A stretch of 64,000 nt of DNA from Alteromonadaceae bacterium. Its GTDB lineage: Bacteria > Pseudomonadota > Gammaproteobacteria > Enterobacterales > Alteromonadaceae. Location of the stretch: NCBI GenBank assembly GCA_013216015.1, contig JABSOI010000010.1, forward strand, positions 124,001 to 188,000, in the 5' to 3' direction. Shown piece by piece: positions 53,774 to 63,671 of this stretch (within the stretch, counting starts at the first letter, position 1; every line of letters begins with the position of its first letter). The notes under the pieces were generated by a model. That model was not told where the DNA came from. It did not search any database and saw nothing but the letters and a program-made list of their open reading frames with translations. Made by a program: the position numbers and the translations under genes.

Positions 53774-55855
53774 TTATATTGAATATTTAATACTGAAAGA
53801 AACATAATCACGATCTTCCATCTTATTTGTTGTACCTACACCACCAAAGAAACTGTTGTAGCTGAAATCAGCAGACCAACGACTTTGATAATCAAAATTA
53901 ATACCTAAAGAAACCGATTTACGATCTTCAATAAATAAAAATAAAGGATCCGGTGTTATGCCTTTAACATCATGAGTAAAAATAACTCTTGGGAAAATAT
54001 TTATCCCGGCAAATACATTGTAGTAATCCAATTTAGCAACTGCTCGATACCCCCAGGCAAATTCATCTGGGAATGGGTTTAATTCAACACCATTCTGGAG
54101 AGCAACTTCTAAACCTTCTTTACCTGCAATACCACCATTTCTAGCTGTACCCGGACCATTTAAACGTAATACGTCTTGATCTGGCATGTCTTGAATGTTG
54201 ATACCACCAATTTCAAACAAAGTGGTAAATTGACTCGCCCCAAAAGAAGGACCCCATAAATTAGTTAAAGTAACTTGAGCTTGCAGTGTATCTGATAAAA
54301 TAAAACCCTCAACCTGTACACCTAGTCCATACGGCTGACCTGTCGCATGATTAACGAGTTGAGAAACACCATCTAAATCAGGGCGTATTCCCGCATTTGC
54401 CAATTGTTGCGGCATTGCGGCAAATAACAATTCAACATCATCAATTTGAAGTGGTTCATCTTGTCTGTAGGTAATTTCACCCGCAACCGATGTTGTGCCA
54501 AATACAGTATTAAAGCTCAACGCATAAAGTTGAATATCTTCAGGATAAGTAAGTTTTACTTTTGAGAATGCTGCTAAATCAGAATAATTATCTTCAGTTA
54601 TCATTCCACCAGCAATCATCCCAACATCAGAAGCAATCGCTCCTGCACTGAAATCAGCAGTTATACCAACAAATAGTGGACGACGACTATGATAATTCAT
54701 GTAATACAAACTAAGTTCAGTATCATTTAATTCAGGAAGGTACCAAGATAAACGCAAGCCATATTGACCGCCATCTTCCGGCTTGTTTTCACCTTTGCTT
54801 CCTGGTGCTCTTAACGTTAACTTAGTTGGATAAGCCATATACATGCTACCAGCAGTGGCTGCATCTATTGCACCCGCACGGAATAAACCACCAATTTGAT
54901 TCAGACCACCCAATAAAAAGTCTAAATCCATATCAGGATTACCGGAAAAACCTAGTTGAACGTTGTTGTACTGTCCACCATCACCAGCAAAGTCGTTGGT
55001 AGAAAAATAACTACCAGGTGCTGGCAATACCGTTTTTTCCCAGCTGTATTGATAAAACATTTCAATGTTGAAGTTATCTGTTACACCTAAAGATGCCCAT
55101 ACAGCACCAAATGGTATAAACGCTTCTTTTAATTCAGAGCCCGGTGCTTTTAATCGAGCAATATCTACCGGATTCAGTTCACTGATACCATGAGAAATTA
55201 AGGTACTTTCGCCCCAGCTAATAATTTGCTGACCTACACGTACAGATAATGGCATTTCACCTAGTTCAAAATCACCATAAACAAATGCATCCAGTAAACG
55301 GACATCACGACAAATTTGATCTTTTGCTTCGTCATCACGACAAGGATTATTCACTTGCTGCGAAGTTGGATTAGTCCAGGCTCGGTTGTTATCCATCATT
55401 GCGAAGTCATAAAAATACATACCACGAACAAACAGGCCTACATTGTTATAACGTATATCTAAATCATGTAATCCTTTGAATACTTGTGAAAAGCTTTCAC
55501 CTGCATCATAATTTAAGTTACCGTTATCACCGTTATTTGAATAACCACCCTCTCCTTGCCAAATAGTTGCATTAATTGGATTTGCATTAAAAACAGGATC
55601 ATAGTGACTGAAATCGAAACCATTTTTAAGATTGTTGGAAATACCAACATTGTCATTCCAATTGCGGTCTTGTATACGCCAGCTTGAGCCAACACTGAAT
55701 GTTGAATCAAAGCTGATATCTAAATCACCTAATTGAAAGTTTGAAGCTTGTGCTTGAATAGCAGCCATAGAAAGTACGGCAGCAGTAATGCCAACAGCTA
55801 AAGGTTTTTTATTGAAAGCTTTTTTGTAAAACTGATTACAAAGGCTATGTTTCAT
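53774..55855 (-). CDS. DUF1302 family outer-membrane beta-barrel protein
   Basis: 693 residues. Signal peptide (KKPLAVGITAAVLSMAAIQAQA) then a predicted large barrel: FQLGDLDISFDSTFSVGSSWRIQDR at the start, many aromatic-ended strands, VRVGQQIISWGESTLISHGISELNPVD, and a final strand DYVSFSIKYSI. DUF1302 members are FadL-like or long-chain-compound channels by context. It leads the row DUF1302-DUF1329-YCF48-RND on the minus strand, which together could span both membranes and move a hydrophobic compound. Confidence 0.88.
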   Translation of the reverse strand: MKHSLCNQFYKKAFNKKPLAVGITAAVLSMAAIQAQASNFQLGDLDISFDSTFSVGSSWRIQDRNWNDNVGISNNLKNGFDFSHYDPVFNANPINATIWQGEGGYSNNGDNGNLNYDAGESFSQVFKGLHDLDIRYNNVGLFVRGMYFYDFAMMDNNRAWTNPTSQQVNNPCRDDEAKDQICRDVRLLDAFVYGDFELGEMPLSVRVGQQIISWGESTLISHGISELNPVDIARLKAPGSELKEAFIPFGAVWASLGVTDNFNIEMFYQYSWEKTVLPAPGSYFSTNDFAGDGGQYNNVQLGFSGNPDMDLDFLLGGLNQIGGLFRAGAIDAATAGSMYMAYPTKLTLRAPGSKGENKPEDGGQYGLRLSWYLPELNDTELSLYYMNYHSRRPLFVGITADFSAGAIASDVGMIAGGMITEDNYSDLAAFSKVKLTYPEDIQLYALSFNTVFGTTSVAGEITYRQDEPLQIDDVELLFAAMPQQLANAGIRPDLDGVSQLVNHATGQPYGLGVQVEGFILSDTLQAQVTLTNLWGPSFGASQFTTLFEIGGINIQDMPDQDVLRLNGPGTARNGGIAGKEGLEVALQNGVELNPFPDEFAWGYRAVAKLDYYNVFAGINIFPRVIFTHDVKGITPDPLFLFIEDRKSVSLGINFDYQSRWSADFSYNSFFGGVGTTNKMEDRDYVSFSIKYSI

Positions 55856-56173
55856 TTAATATCTCCCCAGACCCGAAACAGAGTGTTTTAATTATTATTC
55901 TTTAATACCACTATTGTGGGATAAAACAATAATTGCATCATTTCAGTCACTAGGCAAGAGTAAAAAACATTTGTTGATACGCTCTGTTTTAACGACTTGT
56001 ACACAATAAAAACATCAAATAGCCAAGCTGTTTGAAACAAGTGTTTAAAACTTAGGAAAACAAAGTCGATTTACGCCTAACAAGTGAAGTAATTTGCAGT
56101 TATTTTGTCTTAAAGCATAGACGAGTTTATCTGAACCATGGTCTGACCACTGTTTAAAGCAAACACTCTATTT
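55856..56173. other. intergenic region upstream of DUF1302 gene
   Basis: AT-rich promoter region of the DUF1302 operon. No dyad or sigma-54 element was noticed. Confidence 0.5.
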
Positions 56174-56389
56174 TTAAATTCTCTTTAAAGATAAAAACTT
56201 ATTATTTTCTGTCTGAAGACAAAAATGTCCTTGAATACCTGTAGGAGATAGATATTTTCTAAGATGCATCGCGGGAAACTGCACTTTTACCCCTTGTGTA
56301 GAGGTGGCCACAATGGATTGGATCTGCCCTTTGTAATAGGGAAGAAAATCTTGATTTGACATATTAATTGAGAAGAAATATTGTTTCAT
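56174..56389 (-). CDS. DUF2835 family protein
   Basis: 71 residues from the ATG at 56389; the longer frame from 56440 would add a non-conserved tail. Matches the DUF2835 pattern: YYKGQIQSIVATSTQGVKVQFPAMHLRKYLSP, then GIQGHFCLQTENNKFLSLKRI. A small PilZ-like beta-barrel fold is thought likely for the family; its function is unknown. It is common and single-copy in Alteromonadales, often near pepN as here. Confidence 0.85.
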   Translation of the reverse strand: MKQYFFSINMSNQDFLPYYKGQIQSIVATSTQGVKVQFPAMHLRKYLSPTGIQGHFCLQTENNKFLSLKRI

Positions 56390-56476
56390 TGTTATACCAG
56401 TTCTATATCTTTTGCTCTTTTGTGAAATTAAAAAAGGCATTTATTTATGACCATACATTTGTAAATAGCTTGGGCA

Positions 56477-56637
56477 TATACCCGTAATCATTCAAAATGC
56501 AGGTTTTGAAGCGTTTTAAAAGATTATCTACTACGTTGCTTTCAATCCCAATAGCCCGCTATTGCTCAATCAAGCGCCTTTTAGATAAACTTTCAAATTC
56601 ACCTCAAATTCCCGCATCTTGAATGACCACGGGTATA
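56477..56637 (+). repeat. ~160-bp MITE-like repeat, copy 3
   Basis: Same orientation and ends as 16724-16884. It sits between the DUF2835 gene and the pepN stop and accounts for most of that gap. Confidence 0.9.
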
Positions 56638-56714
56638 GTTATCAACACACTATTCCTGAGTTAGCCTAAAGTCCCACATCCATGTGAAACTATACATAAT
56701 AAATCTGGTATAAA

Positions 56715-59402
56715 TTAGCTTAATGCTGCATCAAGTTTTTCTTTTAAATCTTTTGATAATGTCGGCAATAATGAAAGTTTATCAAGCTCTGTTCGCATTA
56801 GTTTCTGCCTCACTTTATCAAAACCTTTATATTGGATTAATGGTGTGATTAATCTTGAAGCCACTTGTGGATTTATATCATCTAACAAGGCAATTTGATT
56901 TGCTAAAAACTTATATCCATCACCCGTTAGACTATGAAAATGCCTTGGATTGTTATAAGCAAAAGAAGCTATTAATGATCTTGCTCTATTAGGATTTTTT
57001 AAACTAAACAGAGGATGTTTAATTAAATCGGATAATCGTTGCATGATATTTTTACTATTTAAAATACCATTAACCATAAACCATTTGTCCATTACAAGTG
57101 CCGTATCAAACCAACGTTTCTCAAAAATCGCCATTTGCTCATCGTATTCTGGTAAGTTATTTTTCGCAGAACAATTTAACGCCGATAAAGTATCAGTCAT
57201 ATTATCAGCATCTATATATTGCTGATGAACCAGCGATTGTGATCCCGGTAATATTGCAAGATAAGATAAACAAACATTTTTCAATGCTCTGTTAGCTAAC
57301 ACCAAAGCATCTTTACTTTTGCTTGAGCTACTTTGCTCCAGATTTTTATCAACACCATTGATAACTTTTTGACATTGCTGGTAAGTTTTAAGAAGAAGAT
57401 CTTTTAAACCTTTTGCTAAAAATAACTTTAATGTAGAAATTGCATCACTTAATGCTATTGGATCAACCTCTTCTATCATATCTGCGACTTCATCAAAATC
57501 AGGTAATATCAGTTGTTCCGCTATAAGCGCAGGATCGATTGAAGACGATAATATATTTGCAAATGAGCTAAGCAAACTTATCGGTAGCTGCTCCTCTGTG
57601 TTAGTTACTAATTTTTTCAAATACGTAACGAGTAATTTTTGCCCCGCATCCCAACGGCAAAATTCATCTTGTGCCAAAACCATTATTGACTCAAGTTCAT
57701 TATCTGTCTGGATATAATCTACTTTAACAGGAGCCGAAAAACCTCCTAAGAAAGCAACAATTGGTTTTTCATCAAAACGCTCAAAACTCCACGTTTGCTC
57801 AAGGTTTTTTAATTCAAGTAAATGACTGGTACTACGGTTATTTTTTTGATCAATTAATTCAACTTTTACAGGAATATGTAATAAATCGTTGGTCGAGTCA
57901 GACTTGCCGGATTTTTCTGTATCTGACTTAGGGTCACTTTGTTTAATACTTAAATTAAATTTACCTGTTGATTCATCAAAAGATTCATTAACAATAAGGG
58001 TTGGAGTTCCCGCCTTTGAATACCATAACTTAAATTGCTCTAAATTCTCTTTTGACGCATCAGCCATTGCATTGACAAAATCATCACAAGTAACTGCCAT
58101 ACCGTCAAAACGTTTAAAATAAAGATCCAACCCTTTTTTAAATTGTTCCTGACCAAGTAACGTATGCAGCATACGAATAACTTCGGCCCCCTTTTCATAC
58201 ACAGTAAGGGTATAAAAGTTATTCATCTCCATTACTTTTTCTGGTCTTATTGGATGAGCCATTGGGCCAGCATCTTCAGCAAACTGCAATGAACGTAATA
58301 CACGAACATTTTGAATTCTGGTCACAGCACAAGAATGCATATCCGCACTGAATTGCTGATCTCGAAAAACCGTCAAACCTTCTTTCAAACTTAATTGGAA
58401 CCAATCACGACAAGTTACCCGATTACCCGTCCAGTTATGGAAATATTCATGGGCTATAACCGCTTCAACATTAAAGTAATCAGTATCTGTAGCAGTTTTA
58501 CTATCAGCTAAAACGTATTTACTGTTAAAAACATTAAGCCCTTTATTTTCCATTGCCCCCATATTGAAGAAATCGACAGCTACAATCATGTAAATATCTA
58601 AATCGTACTCCAGATCAAAAGTATCTTCATCCCATGCCATTGAGTTTTTCAAAGCATTCATGGCATGTTGAGCTTTTAACAAATTACCTTTATCTACAAA
58701 TATTTCTAAAGCAACATTTCTTTTTGAAGCAGTAACATAGTTGTCTTGTAGTAAATCGAAATCTCCTGCAACTAAGGCAAACAAATAACAAGGCTTTGGA
58801 AAGGGATCATGCCAGGTAGTAAAGTGTCTTCCATTTTCAAGCTCCCCCTGATCAATCTTATTACCGTTTGAAAGTAAATATGGATATGGTTTCTTATCTG
58901 CAATAACTTTAGTGGTAAAAATCGCCATTACATCAGGACGGTCTAAATAATAGGTTATCCGACGGAACCCCTCTGCTTCACATTGAGTACAAAAAGCATC
59001 GCCTGACTTGAACAGGCCTTCTAATGACGTATTTTCCAACGGATTAATTTCTGTAACAATCGTTAAAGTAAATTCTTGTTCCTTTGTCACAATTTCAAGG
59101 TGATTATCGGTAATAATATAATGATCATAACTGAGTTCATCTTGACTTGATGGAGCACTACTTAGTTGGGAACTGCTTAATTGAGAACTGCTTAATTGAG
59201 AACTGTTCAACTGAACACTGATCAATTTCAATTGTGCACCATCTAGAGTTAAAGAAGCAGCATCCTCCCCCACCCGCCTAACGGTCATAATACTAGTGAC
59301 AATGGTTTTAGTATCCGATAAATCAAAAGTAAGTTCTATTGTTGAAATGGTAAATAATGAAGGTTGGTAATCTGCGAGATATCGAGCAGTGAATTGTGCC
59401 AT
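56715..59402 (-). CDS. pepN: aminopeptidase N (M1 family)
   Basis: 895 residues (E. coli 870). Zinc exopeptidase cleaving N-terminal residues from peptides. Seen: the N-terminal beta domain (YLADYQPSLFTISTIELTFDL), the GAMEN exopeptidase motif in MGAMENKGLNVFN (~281), HEYFHNWTGNRVTCRDWFQLSLKEG with HExxH plus the distal Glu (~316-340), and the C-terminal helical domain. Residues 64-86 carry a pentapeptide repeat (NSSQL, SSSQL, SSSQL, SSAPS) absent from ordinary PepN, coded by a 15-bp tandem repeat at about 59160-59215, in a loop of the first domain. Confidence 0.95.
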   Translation of the reverse strand: MAQFTARYLADYQPSLFTISTIELTFDLSDTKTIVTSIMTVRRVGEDAASLTLDGAQLKLISVQLNSSQLSSSQLSSSQLSSAPSSQDELSYDHYIITDNHLEIVTKEQEFTLTIVTEINPLENTSLEGLFKSGDAFCTQCEAEGFRRITYYLDRPDVMAIFTTKVIADKKPYPYLLSNGNKIDQGELENGRHFTTWHDPFPKPCYLFALVAGDFDLLQDNYVTASKRNVALEIFVDKGNLLKAQHAMNALKNSMAWDEDTFDLEYDLDIYMIVAVDFFNMGAMENKGLNVFNSKYVLADSKTATDTDYFNVEAVIAHEYFHNWTGNRVTCRDWFQLSLKEGLTVFRDQQFSADMHSCAVTRIQNVRVLRSLQFAEDAGPMAHPIRPEKVMEMNNFYTLTVYEKGAEVIRMLHTLLGQEQFKKGLDLYFKRFDGMAVTCDDFVNAMADASKENLEQFKLWYSKAGTPTLIVNESFDESTGKFNLSIKQSDPKSDTEKSGKSDSTNDLLHIPVKVELIDQKNNRSTSHLLELKNLEQTWSFERFDEKPIVAFLGGFSAPVKVDYIQTDNELESIMVLAQDEFCRWDAGQKLLVTYLKKLVTNTEEQLPISLLSSFANILSSSIDPALIAEQLILPDFDEVADMIEEVDPIALSDAISTLKLFLAKGLKDLLLKTYQQCQKVINGVDKNLEQSSSSKSKDALVLANRALKNVCLSYLAILPGSQSLVHQQYIDADNMTDTLSALNCSAKNNLPEYDEQMAIFEKRWFDTALVMDKWFMVNGILNSKNIMQRLSDLIKHPLFSLKNPNRARSLIASFAYNNPRHFHSLTGDGYKFLANQIALLDDINPQVASRLITPLIQYKGFDKVRQKLMRTELDKLSLLPTLSKDLKEKLDAALS
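59160..59215 (-). repeat. 15-bp tandem repeat inside pepN
   Basis: Three units of a 15-bp motif (on the plus strand TTGAGAACTGCTTAA and variants) code the SSSQL repeats. The unit length is a multiple of three, so copy change keeps the frame. Confidence 0.8.
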
Positions 59403-59435
59403 TGATGAGTCCAGTATTTGCTAAAGAGAAAATAT

Positions 59436-59698
59436 ATACCCAAACCACTTGGAAATGCAGGATTGTGCAAGACGAGAAACGGCTATATACAAGGCATTAA
59501 ACTTTGCTAATAGTATTCTATTAGGAAATTTAATAACGCAGGAGATAGCCGTTTATCGCCTTACCCGAAGGGAGCTAAGCTAGAATATCAGTGCTGTGTT
59601 GCAACACTTTATAAGGGAATAACCATTATATTCGTGTTGCGCCATGCTCTGATGTACTAGATTAGCTCTCGGCTGGCATTTCCAAGTGGTATGGGTAT
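59436..59698. repeat. 263-bp MITE-like element with terminal inverted repeats
   Basis: Ends ATACCCAAACCACTTGG and CCAAGTGGTATGGGTAT are complementary over ~23 bp with one mismatch. An internal inverted pair AAACGGCTAT and ATAGCCGTTT lies near the left part. It starts 34 bp upstream of the pepN start, so it may carry or block its promoter. Partial similarity is seen at 61428-61445 and at 13770. Confidence 0.85.
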
Positions 59699-59749
59699 CC
59701 AGCCTGTAAAAACAGGCTTTATACATTATTATTTATTTGGGTAATTTTA

Positions 59750-61198
59750 TTATTTTGTCACTAATTTTTTAATCTTAAAACCCATATAACCGTAGACTAC
59801 CGCTAAAACAGGATTAATTAAATTAAAAAAGCAATAAAAAATATAATCAAAAGGATTAACTAGCAACACACTATACATATATGCGCCACAGGTATTCCAA
59901 GGTATTAACGGTGAAGTTATAGTGCCTGAATCTTCAAGTGTACGGCTCAACACAACAGGATCTAACCCTCTGCGTTTATACTCTTCTTTGTACATACGTC
60001 CTGGCATTACAATCGACATATACTGATCAGCAGTAATAAGGTTTGTACCAATACAAGTTGCCACGGTGCTGGCGATTAAACTTCCGGTTGATTTTGCTGC
60101 AGCTAGAATTACATTTACAAATTTACGTAACATACCTAAATGCTCTAACACGGCACCAAAACTAAGCGCACACATAATAAGCCAAATAGTATTTAACATG
60201 CTCGACATACCACCGCCACTAAGCAACTTATCAAGCTCTTGATTACCCGTTTCAATCGCTACGCCATCAAAAAAAGCCGTCCAGACCACCATTAAATTAG
60301 CCGTAAAAACATCACTGCCTTGGGTCGCTATTCTGATAATAAGTTCTTGTTGAAATAAAATAGCCCAAACAGCGCCCATTATTGCTCCAATAGAAACAGC
60401 AGGGAATGCCGGCACTTTTTTGATGGCTAAACCAAGTAAGATTAACAGTGGCACTAAATTTACAACACTTATATGAAACTGTTGAGAAAGTTGTTCATTC
60501 AAAGCGTTTATCGCACTATTACTTGCGGTAACAGTTTCATTTAACCCTAAAATAATAAATAAAACCAACGCAGTACTGATTGAAGGGATTGTTGTCCATA
60601 ACATATATTTTATATGGTTAAACAATTCACTGCCTGCAACAGCCGGAGCTAAATTTGTTGTTTCGGATAATGGTGATATTTTATCACCAAAATATGCACC
60701 AGAAATAACCGCACCCGCAGTAATGGCTGGAGATAATTCTAATCCCTGAGCAATACCCAATAATGCAACACCAATAGTCGCAGCCGTAGTCCATGAACTA
60801 CCAATACTCATGGCAACTACACCACAAATAACGCAAGTGGCGGCATAAAACCAACTGGGGTTAAGAATTTGCAAACCATAATAAATCATTGTTGGTACTG
60901 TACCGGACAATAACCAGGTGCCAATAAGCGCACCAACTGATAATAAAATTAAGATAGCCCCTAAAGAAATAGAAATACCATGCACAATGGCTTTTTCCAT
61001 TGAAGCCCAAGTATAACCATTCTTAAAACCAATAATGACGGCTATTCCCATACCAACCAATAAAGCGATTTGATTTGGCCCATAAGAAGAGTTATCACCA
61101 AAATATATTACTGCGGCAGCCAACATAATAACTAACGCAATAATAGGAATTAATGCGTCAATAAGACTTGGGGGCTTAGTATTACTTGAATCTGACAT
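59750..61198 (-). CDS. nhaC: Na+/H+ antiporter, NhaC family
   Basis: 482 residues with ~11 hydrophobic helices. Exchanges Na+ for H+ across the inner membrane. Seen: IGSSWTTAATIGVALLGIAQGLELSPAITAGAVISGAYFGDKISPLSETTNLAPA, the NhaC core with GDK and SETTNLAPA, and a matching second half with ATCIGTNLITADQYMSIVMPGRMYKEEY and SGTITSPLIPWNTCGAYM. The family is clear; NhaC members can also exchange malate or other anions for Na+. Confidence 0.92.
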   Translation of the reverse strand: MSDSSNTKPPSLIDALIPIIALVIMLAAAVIYFGDNSSYGPNQIALLVGMGIAVIIGFKNGYTWASMEKAIVHGISISLGAILILLSVGALIGTWLLSGTVPTMIYYGLQILNPSWFYAATCVICGVVAMSIGSSWTTAATIGVALLGIAQGLELSPAITAGAVISGAYFGDKISPLSETTNLAPAVAGSELFNHIKYMLWTTIPSISTALVLFIILGLNETVTASNSAINALNEQLSQQFHISVVNLVPLLILLGLAIKKVPAFPAVSIGAIMGAVWAILFQQELIIRIATQGSDVFTANLMVVWTAFFDGVAIETGNQELDKLLSGGGMSSMLNTIWLIMCALSFGAVLEHLGMLRKFVNVILAAAKSTGSLIASTVATCIGTNLITADQYMSIVMPGRMYKEEYKRRGLDPVVLSRTLEDSGTITSPLIPWNTCGAYMYSVLLVNPFDYIFYCFFNLINPVLAVVYGYMGFKIKKLVTK

Positions 61199-61473
61199 AG
61201 AAATATCGATACCTTTTTATTTTAATTGTTATCTAACGTAAATAAAGATTCCACCTTAATACCCAGAACTTTCTATTTCATGTTTTTTTCAAACCTCTGA
61301 ATGGGAATAAACTTAATTGTATTGTGATTATAGTGCAAGCTATTTATGTGTTTTAATAGGGCCATAGTAAATAAAGATCATACAAGAAAAAAAATCTATC
61401 CAGATTTTTTTATAAAGATAACCCCAAACCATTTGGAAATGCAGATCAAAAAGATGCCGTTTTTTATAAAAGA
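61199..61473. other. intergenic region between prc and nhaC
   Basis: AT-rich. It contains a fragment similar to the end of the 263-bp element (CCCAAACCATTTGG, ~61427) and no gene. Confidence 0.5.
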
Positions 61474-61495
61474 AAACCGCCAACGTGGGCGGTTT
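61474..61495 (-). terminator. intrinsic terminator after prc
   Basis: AAACCGCC and GGCGGTTT pair (8 bp, 6-base loop), followed on the minus strand by TCTTTT. It closes the proQ-prc transcript. Confidence 0.85.
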
Positions 61496-61547
61496 AAAAT
61501 GTTATAAACTTAAAAAACTACGAAGTTAAAAATAAACAATAACAAGT

Positions 61548-63656
61548 CTATTTTTTAGCAACTTTTCCTAATGAAACTAAATCAAAAGTAATTTTGGCCG
61601 TTTCGTCAAGGAATGGATCTAATTCACTTAACTCATCAGGTAAATCTTCAAGGTTAGTCACTTTCTCCATGCTCATTGCAACTAATCTTTCATTCGTTCT
61701 AACAAGTTGTTTGCTTTTACTACTCTTACGCTTAGCTTTTCGTTTTTCCAAGTTTAAGGATATAGTTTTATCATCTTTTTCAGCTTGATATATTTTAATA
61801 TCTGACAATAAATAATTAAACTCAGTGTTATTTTTTATTCTTTCACTATGTAAAGAACTCAAATATGCGATGTCACCACTTAAATCAGTAAATGGCTTGT
61901 ATAGAGCCTTAGCAATTTGGTCCCAGGGTAATGCATTCTTCTCTCGACTTTCACCCCAATCATCTGGATCTACAGCCGATGGAAATTCAATATCCGGCAA
62001 TACACCACGATGCTGAGTACTACCACCGTTAATTCGATAAAATTTTGCAATAGTAAATTGAATACTGCCAAATGGCTTATCGTAAAGATCATACACCCGT
62101 CCTAAAGGTCTGTGCTGCTGAACTGTACCTTTACCAAAAGTATGCTCACCAACAATAACACCACGGTTATAATCTTGAATTGCCGCTGAAAAAATTTCAG
62201 ATGCAGAAGCACTATATCGATCAACCATTACAGTTAACGGGCCTTCATAATAACTAATACCATCTTTATCACGATTTACTGAAACTCGGTTTGCACCATC
62301 CCGAACTTGTACAACAGGACCATGTTCAATAAACAATCCGGTTAATAATGTAGCTTCAGTTAAAGAGCCGCCACCATTGCCACGTAAATCGACAATAATA
62401 CCTTCAACATTGTCAGCTCTTAACTTATCAAGTTCTTTTTTAACATCTACCGAAAGATTGTTATAAAAACTGGGAATTGTAATAACACCTAATTTTTTGC
62501 CTGTAGCGACATCAGATTCAGATTTTTCAATATAGACTTCTGATTTTGCAGCCCGGTCTTCTAATTTGATTTTTTCACGAATAATTGAAACTATTTTAAT
62601 GCTGCTATCATCTTCAGCTTCACCGGGCAACACTTGTAAACGAACCTTGCTACCTTTAGGACCTTTGATTAAATCAACAACATCATCTAAACGCCAACCA
62701 ATAACATCAACAAACTCTTCATCGTCCTGAGAGACACCAACAATTCTATCTTTAGGATTAATCTCATTAGATTTTTCAGCAGGACCACCCGGAACTACAC
62801 TTTGAATAACGGTATAATCTTCTTCAGCTCGTAAAACTGCACCAATACCTTCCAGAGATAAATTCATTTCCATCTGAAATCTTTCTGCATTTCGAGGAGA
62901 CAAATAAGAAGTATGAGGCTCAACAGAACGAGAAAAGCTATTCATCACTACCTGAAAAACATCTTCGCTATCACTTTGCTTTAAACGTCTAGTGGCATAA
63001 CGATAACGTTTACCTAAAATTTCTTGAACTTTAGGCCATTTTTTTTTGGTTAAAATTAAATTAAGTGCATCATATTTAACCTTTAAACGCCATAATTCAT
63101 CAAGTTCATCTTCATTTTCCGCCCACTCAGCATTTTCACGGTCAAAGGAAATCACTTCATTTTTAGTAAAATCGAATGGCGCTTTAACTAAGTTTGAACT
63201 TACCGAAGATAAGTTTTCCTTGTCAAAACCTAATAACTCCAACGCATATTCATAGCGTTCAAGGCGACGTTGCAAATTAATATTATAAATTTCATAAGCA
63301 ACATCTAATTTTCCTCTTGAAATAAACGTATCAAAATCATGACGATGTTTTTCAAACGTTTTTATGTCGGCAGATAAGAAGACATTCCGGGCATAATCAA
63401 GTTGCTTAATGTAACGTTCAAAAACTTTCTCTGAAAGCAAGTCGTCCATTTGCACTTTTTTATAATGCGTACGGGCGAAATGTGTGGTGATCCGTTTACT
63501 AGACGTGGCATGCTGACTTTCAGGTACAAGCAAGGGAAGTGGAACCTTCTGGTCAATATTTTTATTATTGTCTTCATACGCTAATAAATTAGCGCTAGTT
63601 CCTAGTAAAGAAACAGACAATGATACGGCAAGTGCGATACGACAGAATTTTAGCAT
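61548..63656 (-). CDS. prc: tail-specific (carboxy-terminal) protease Prc
   Basis: 702 residues (E. coli 682). Periplasmic serine protease that trims C-terminal tails, including FtsI (PBP3), and degrades MepS. Seen: signal peptide (FCRIALAVSLSVSLLGTSANLLA), an N-terminal helical domain, a PDZ domain around 255-340, then the catalytic part with VDRYSASASEIFSAAIQDY (Ser in SASA) and GEHTFGKGTVQQHRPL (Lys in GKG). A C-terminal helical region follows. GGAG precedes the ATG. It lies 15 bp after proQ, as in many gammaproteobacteria. Confidence 0.96.
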   Translation of the reverse strand: MLKFCRIALAVSLSVSLLGTSANLLAYEDNNKNIDQKVPLPLLVPESQHATSSKRITTHFARTHYKKVQMDDLLSEKVFERYIKQLDYARNVFLSADIKTFEKHRHDFDTFISRGKLDVAYEIYNINLQRRLERYEYALELLGFDKENLSSVSSNLVKAPFDFTKNEVISFDRENAEWAENEDELDELWRLKVKYDALNLILTKKKWPKVQEILGKRYRYATRRLKQSDSEDVFQVVMNSFSRSVEPHTSYLSPRNAERFQMEMNLSLEGIGAVLRAEEDYTVIQSVVPGGPAEKSNEINPKDRIVGVSQDDEEFVDVIGWRLDDVVDLIKGPKGSKVRLQVLPGEAEDDSSIKIVSIIREKIKLEDRAAKSEVYIEKSESDVATGKKLGVITIPSFYNNLSVDVKKELDKLRADNVEGIIVDLRGNGGGSLTEATLLTGLFIEHGPVVQVRDGANRVSVNRDKDGISYYEGPLTVMVDRYSASASEIFSAAIQDYNRGVIVGEHTFGKGTVQQHRPLGRVYDLYDKPFGSIQFTIAKFYRINGGSTQHRGVLPDIEFPSAVDPDDWGESREKNALPWDQIAKALYKPFTDLSGDIAYLSSLHSERIKNNTEFNYLLSDIKIYQAEKDDKTISLNLEKRKAKRKSSKSKQLVRTNERLVAMSMEKVTNLEDLPDELSELDPFLDETAKITFDLVSLGKVAKK

Positions 63657-63671
63657 GCCTACTACTCCATA

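Noticed and set aside
55513-55710. Several 60- to 90-codon ORFs inside the DUF1302, NAD-GDH, permease and chemoreceptor genes
   Set aside because: They lie wholly inside well-supported genes in other frames and lack ribosome sites or recognisable motifs.
59700-59722. Terminator hairpin AGCCTG/CAGGCT after nhaC
   Set aside because: The stem is only 6 bp with a poly-A/T loop and no T-tract on the minus strand; too weak to list as a feature.
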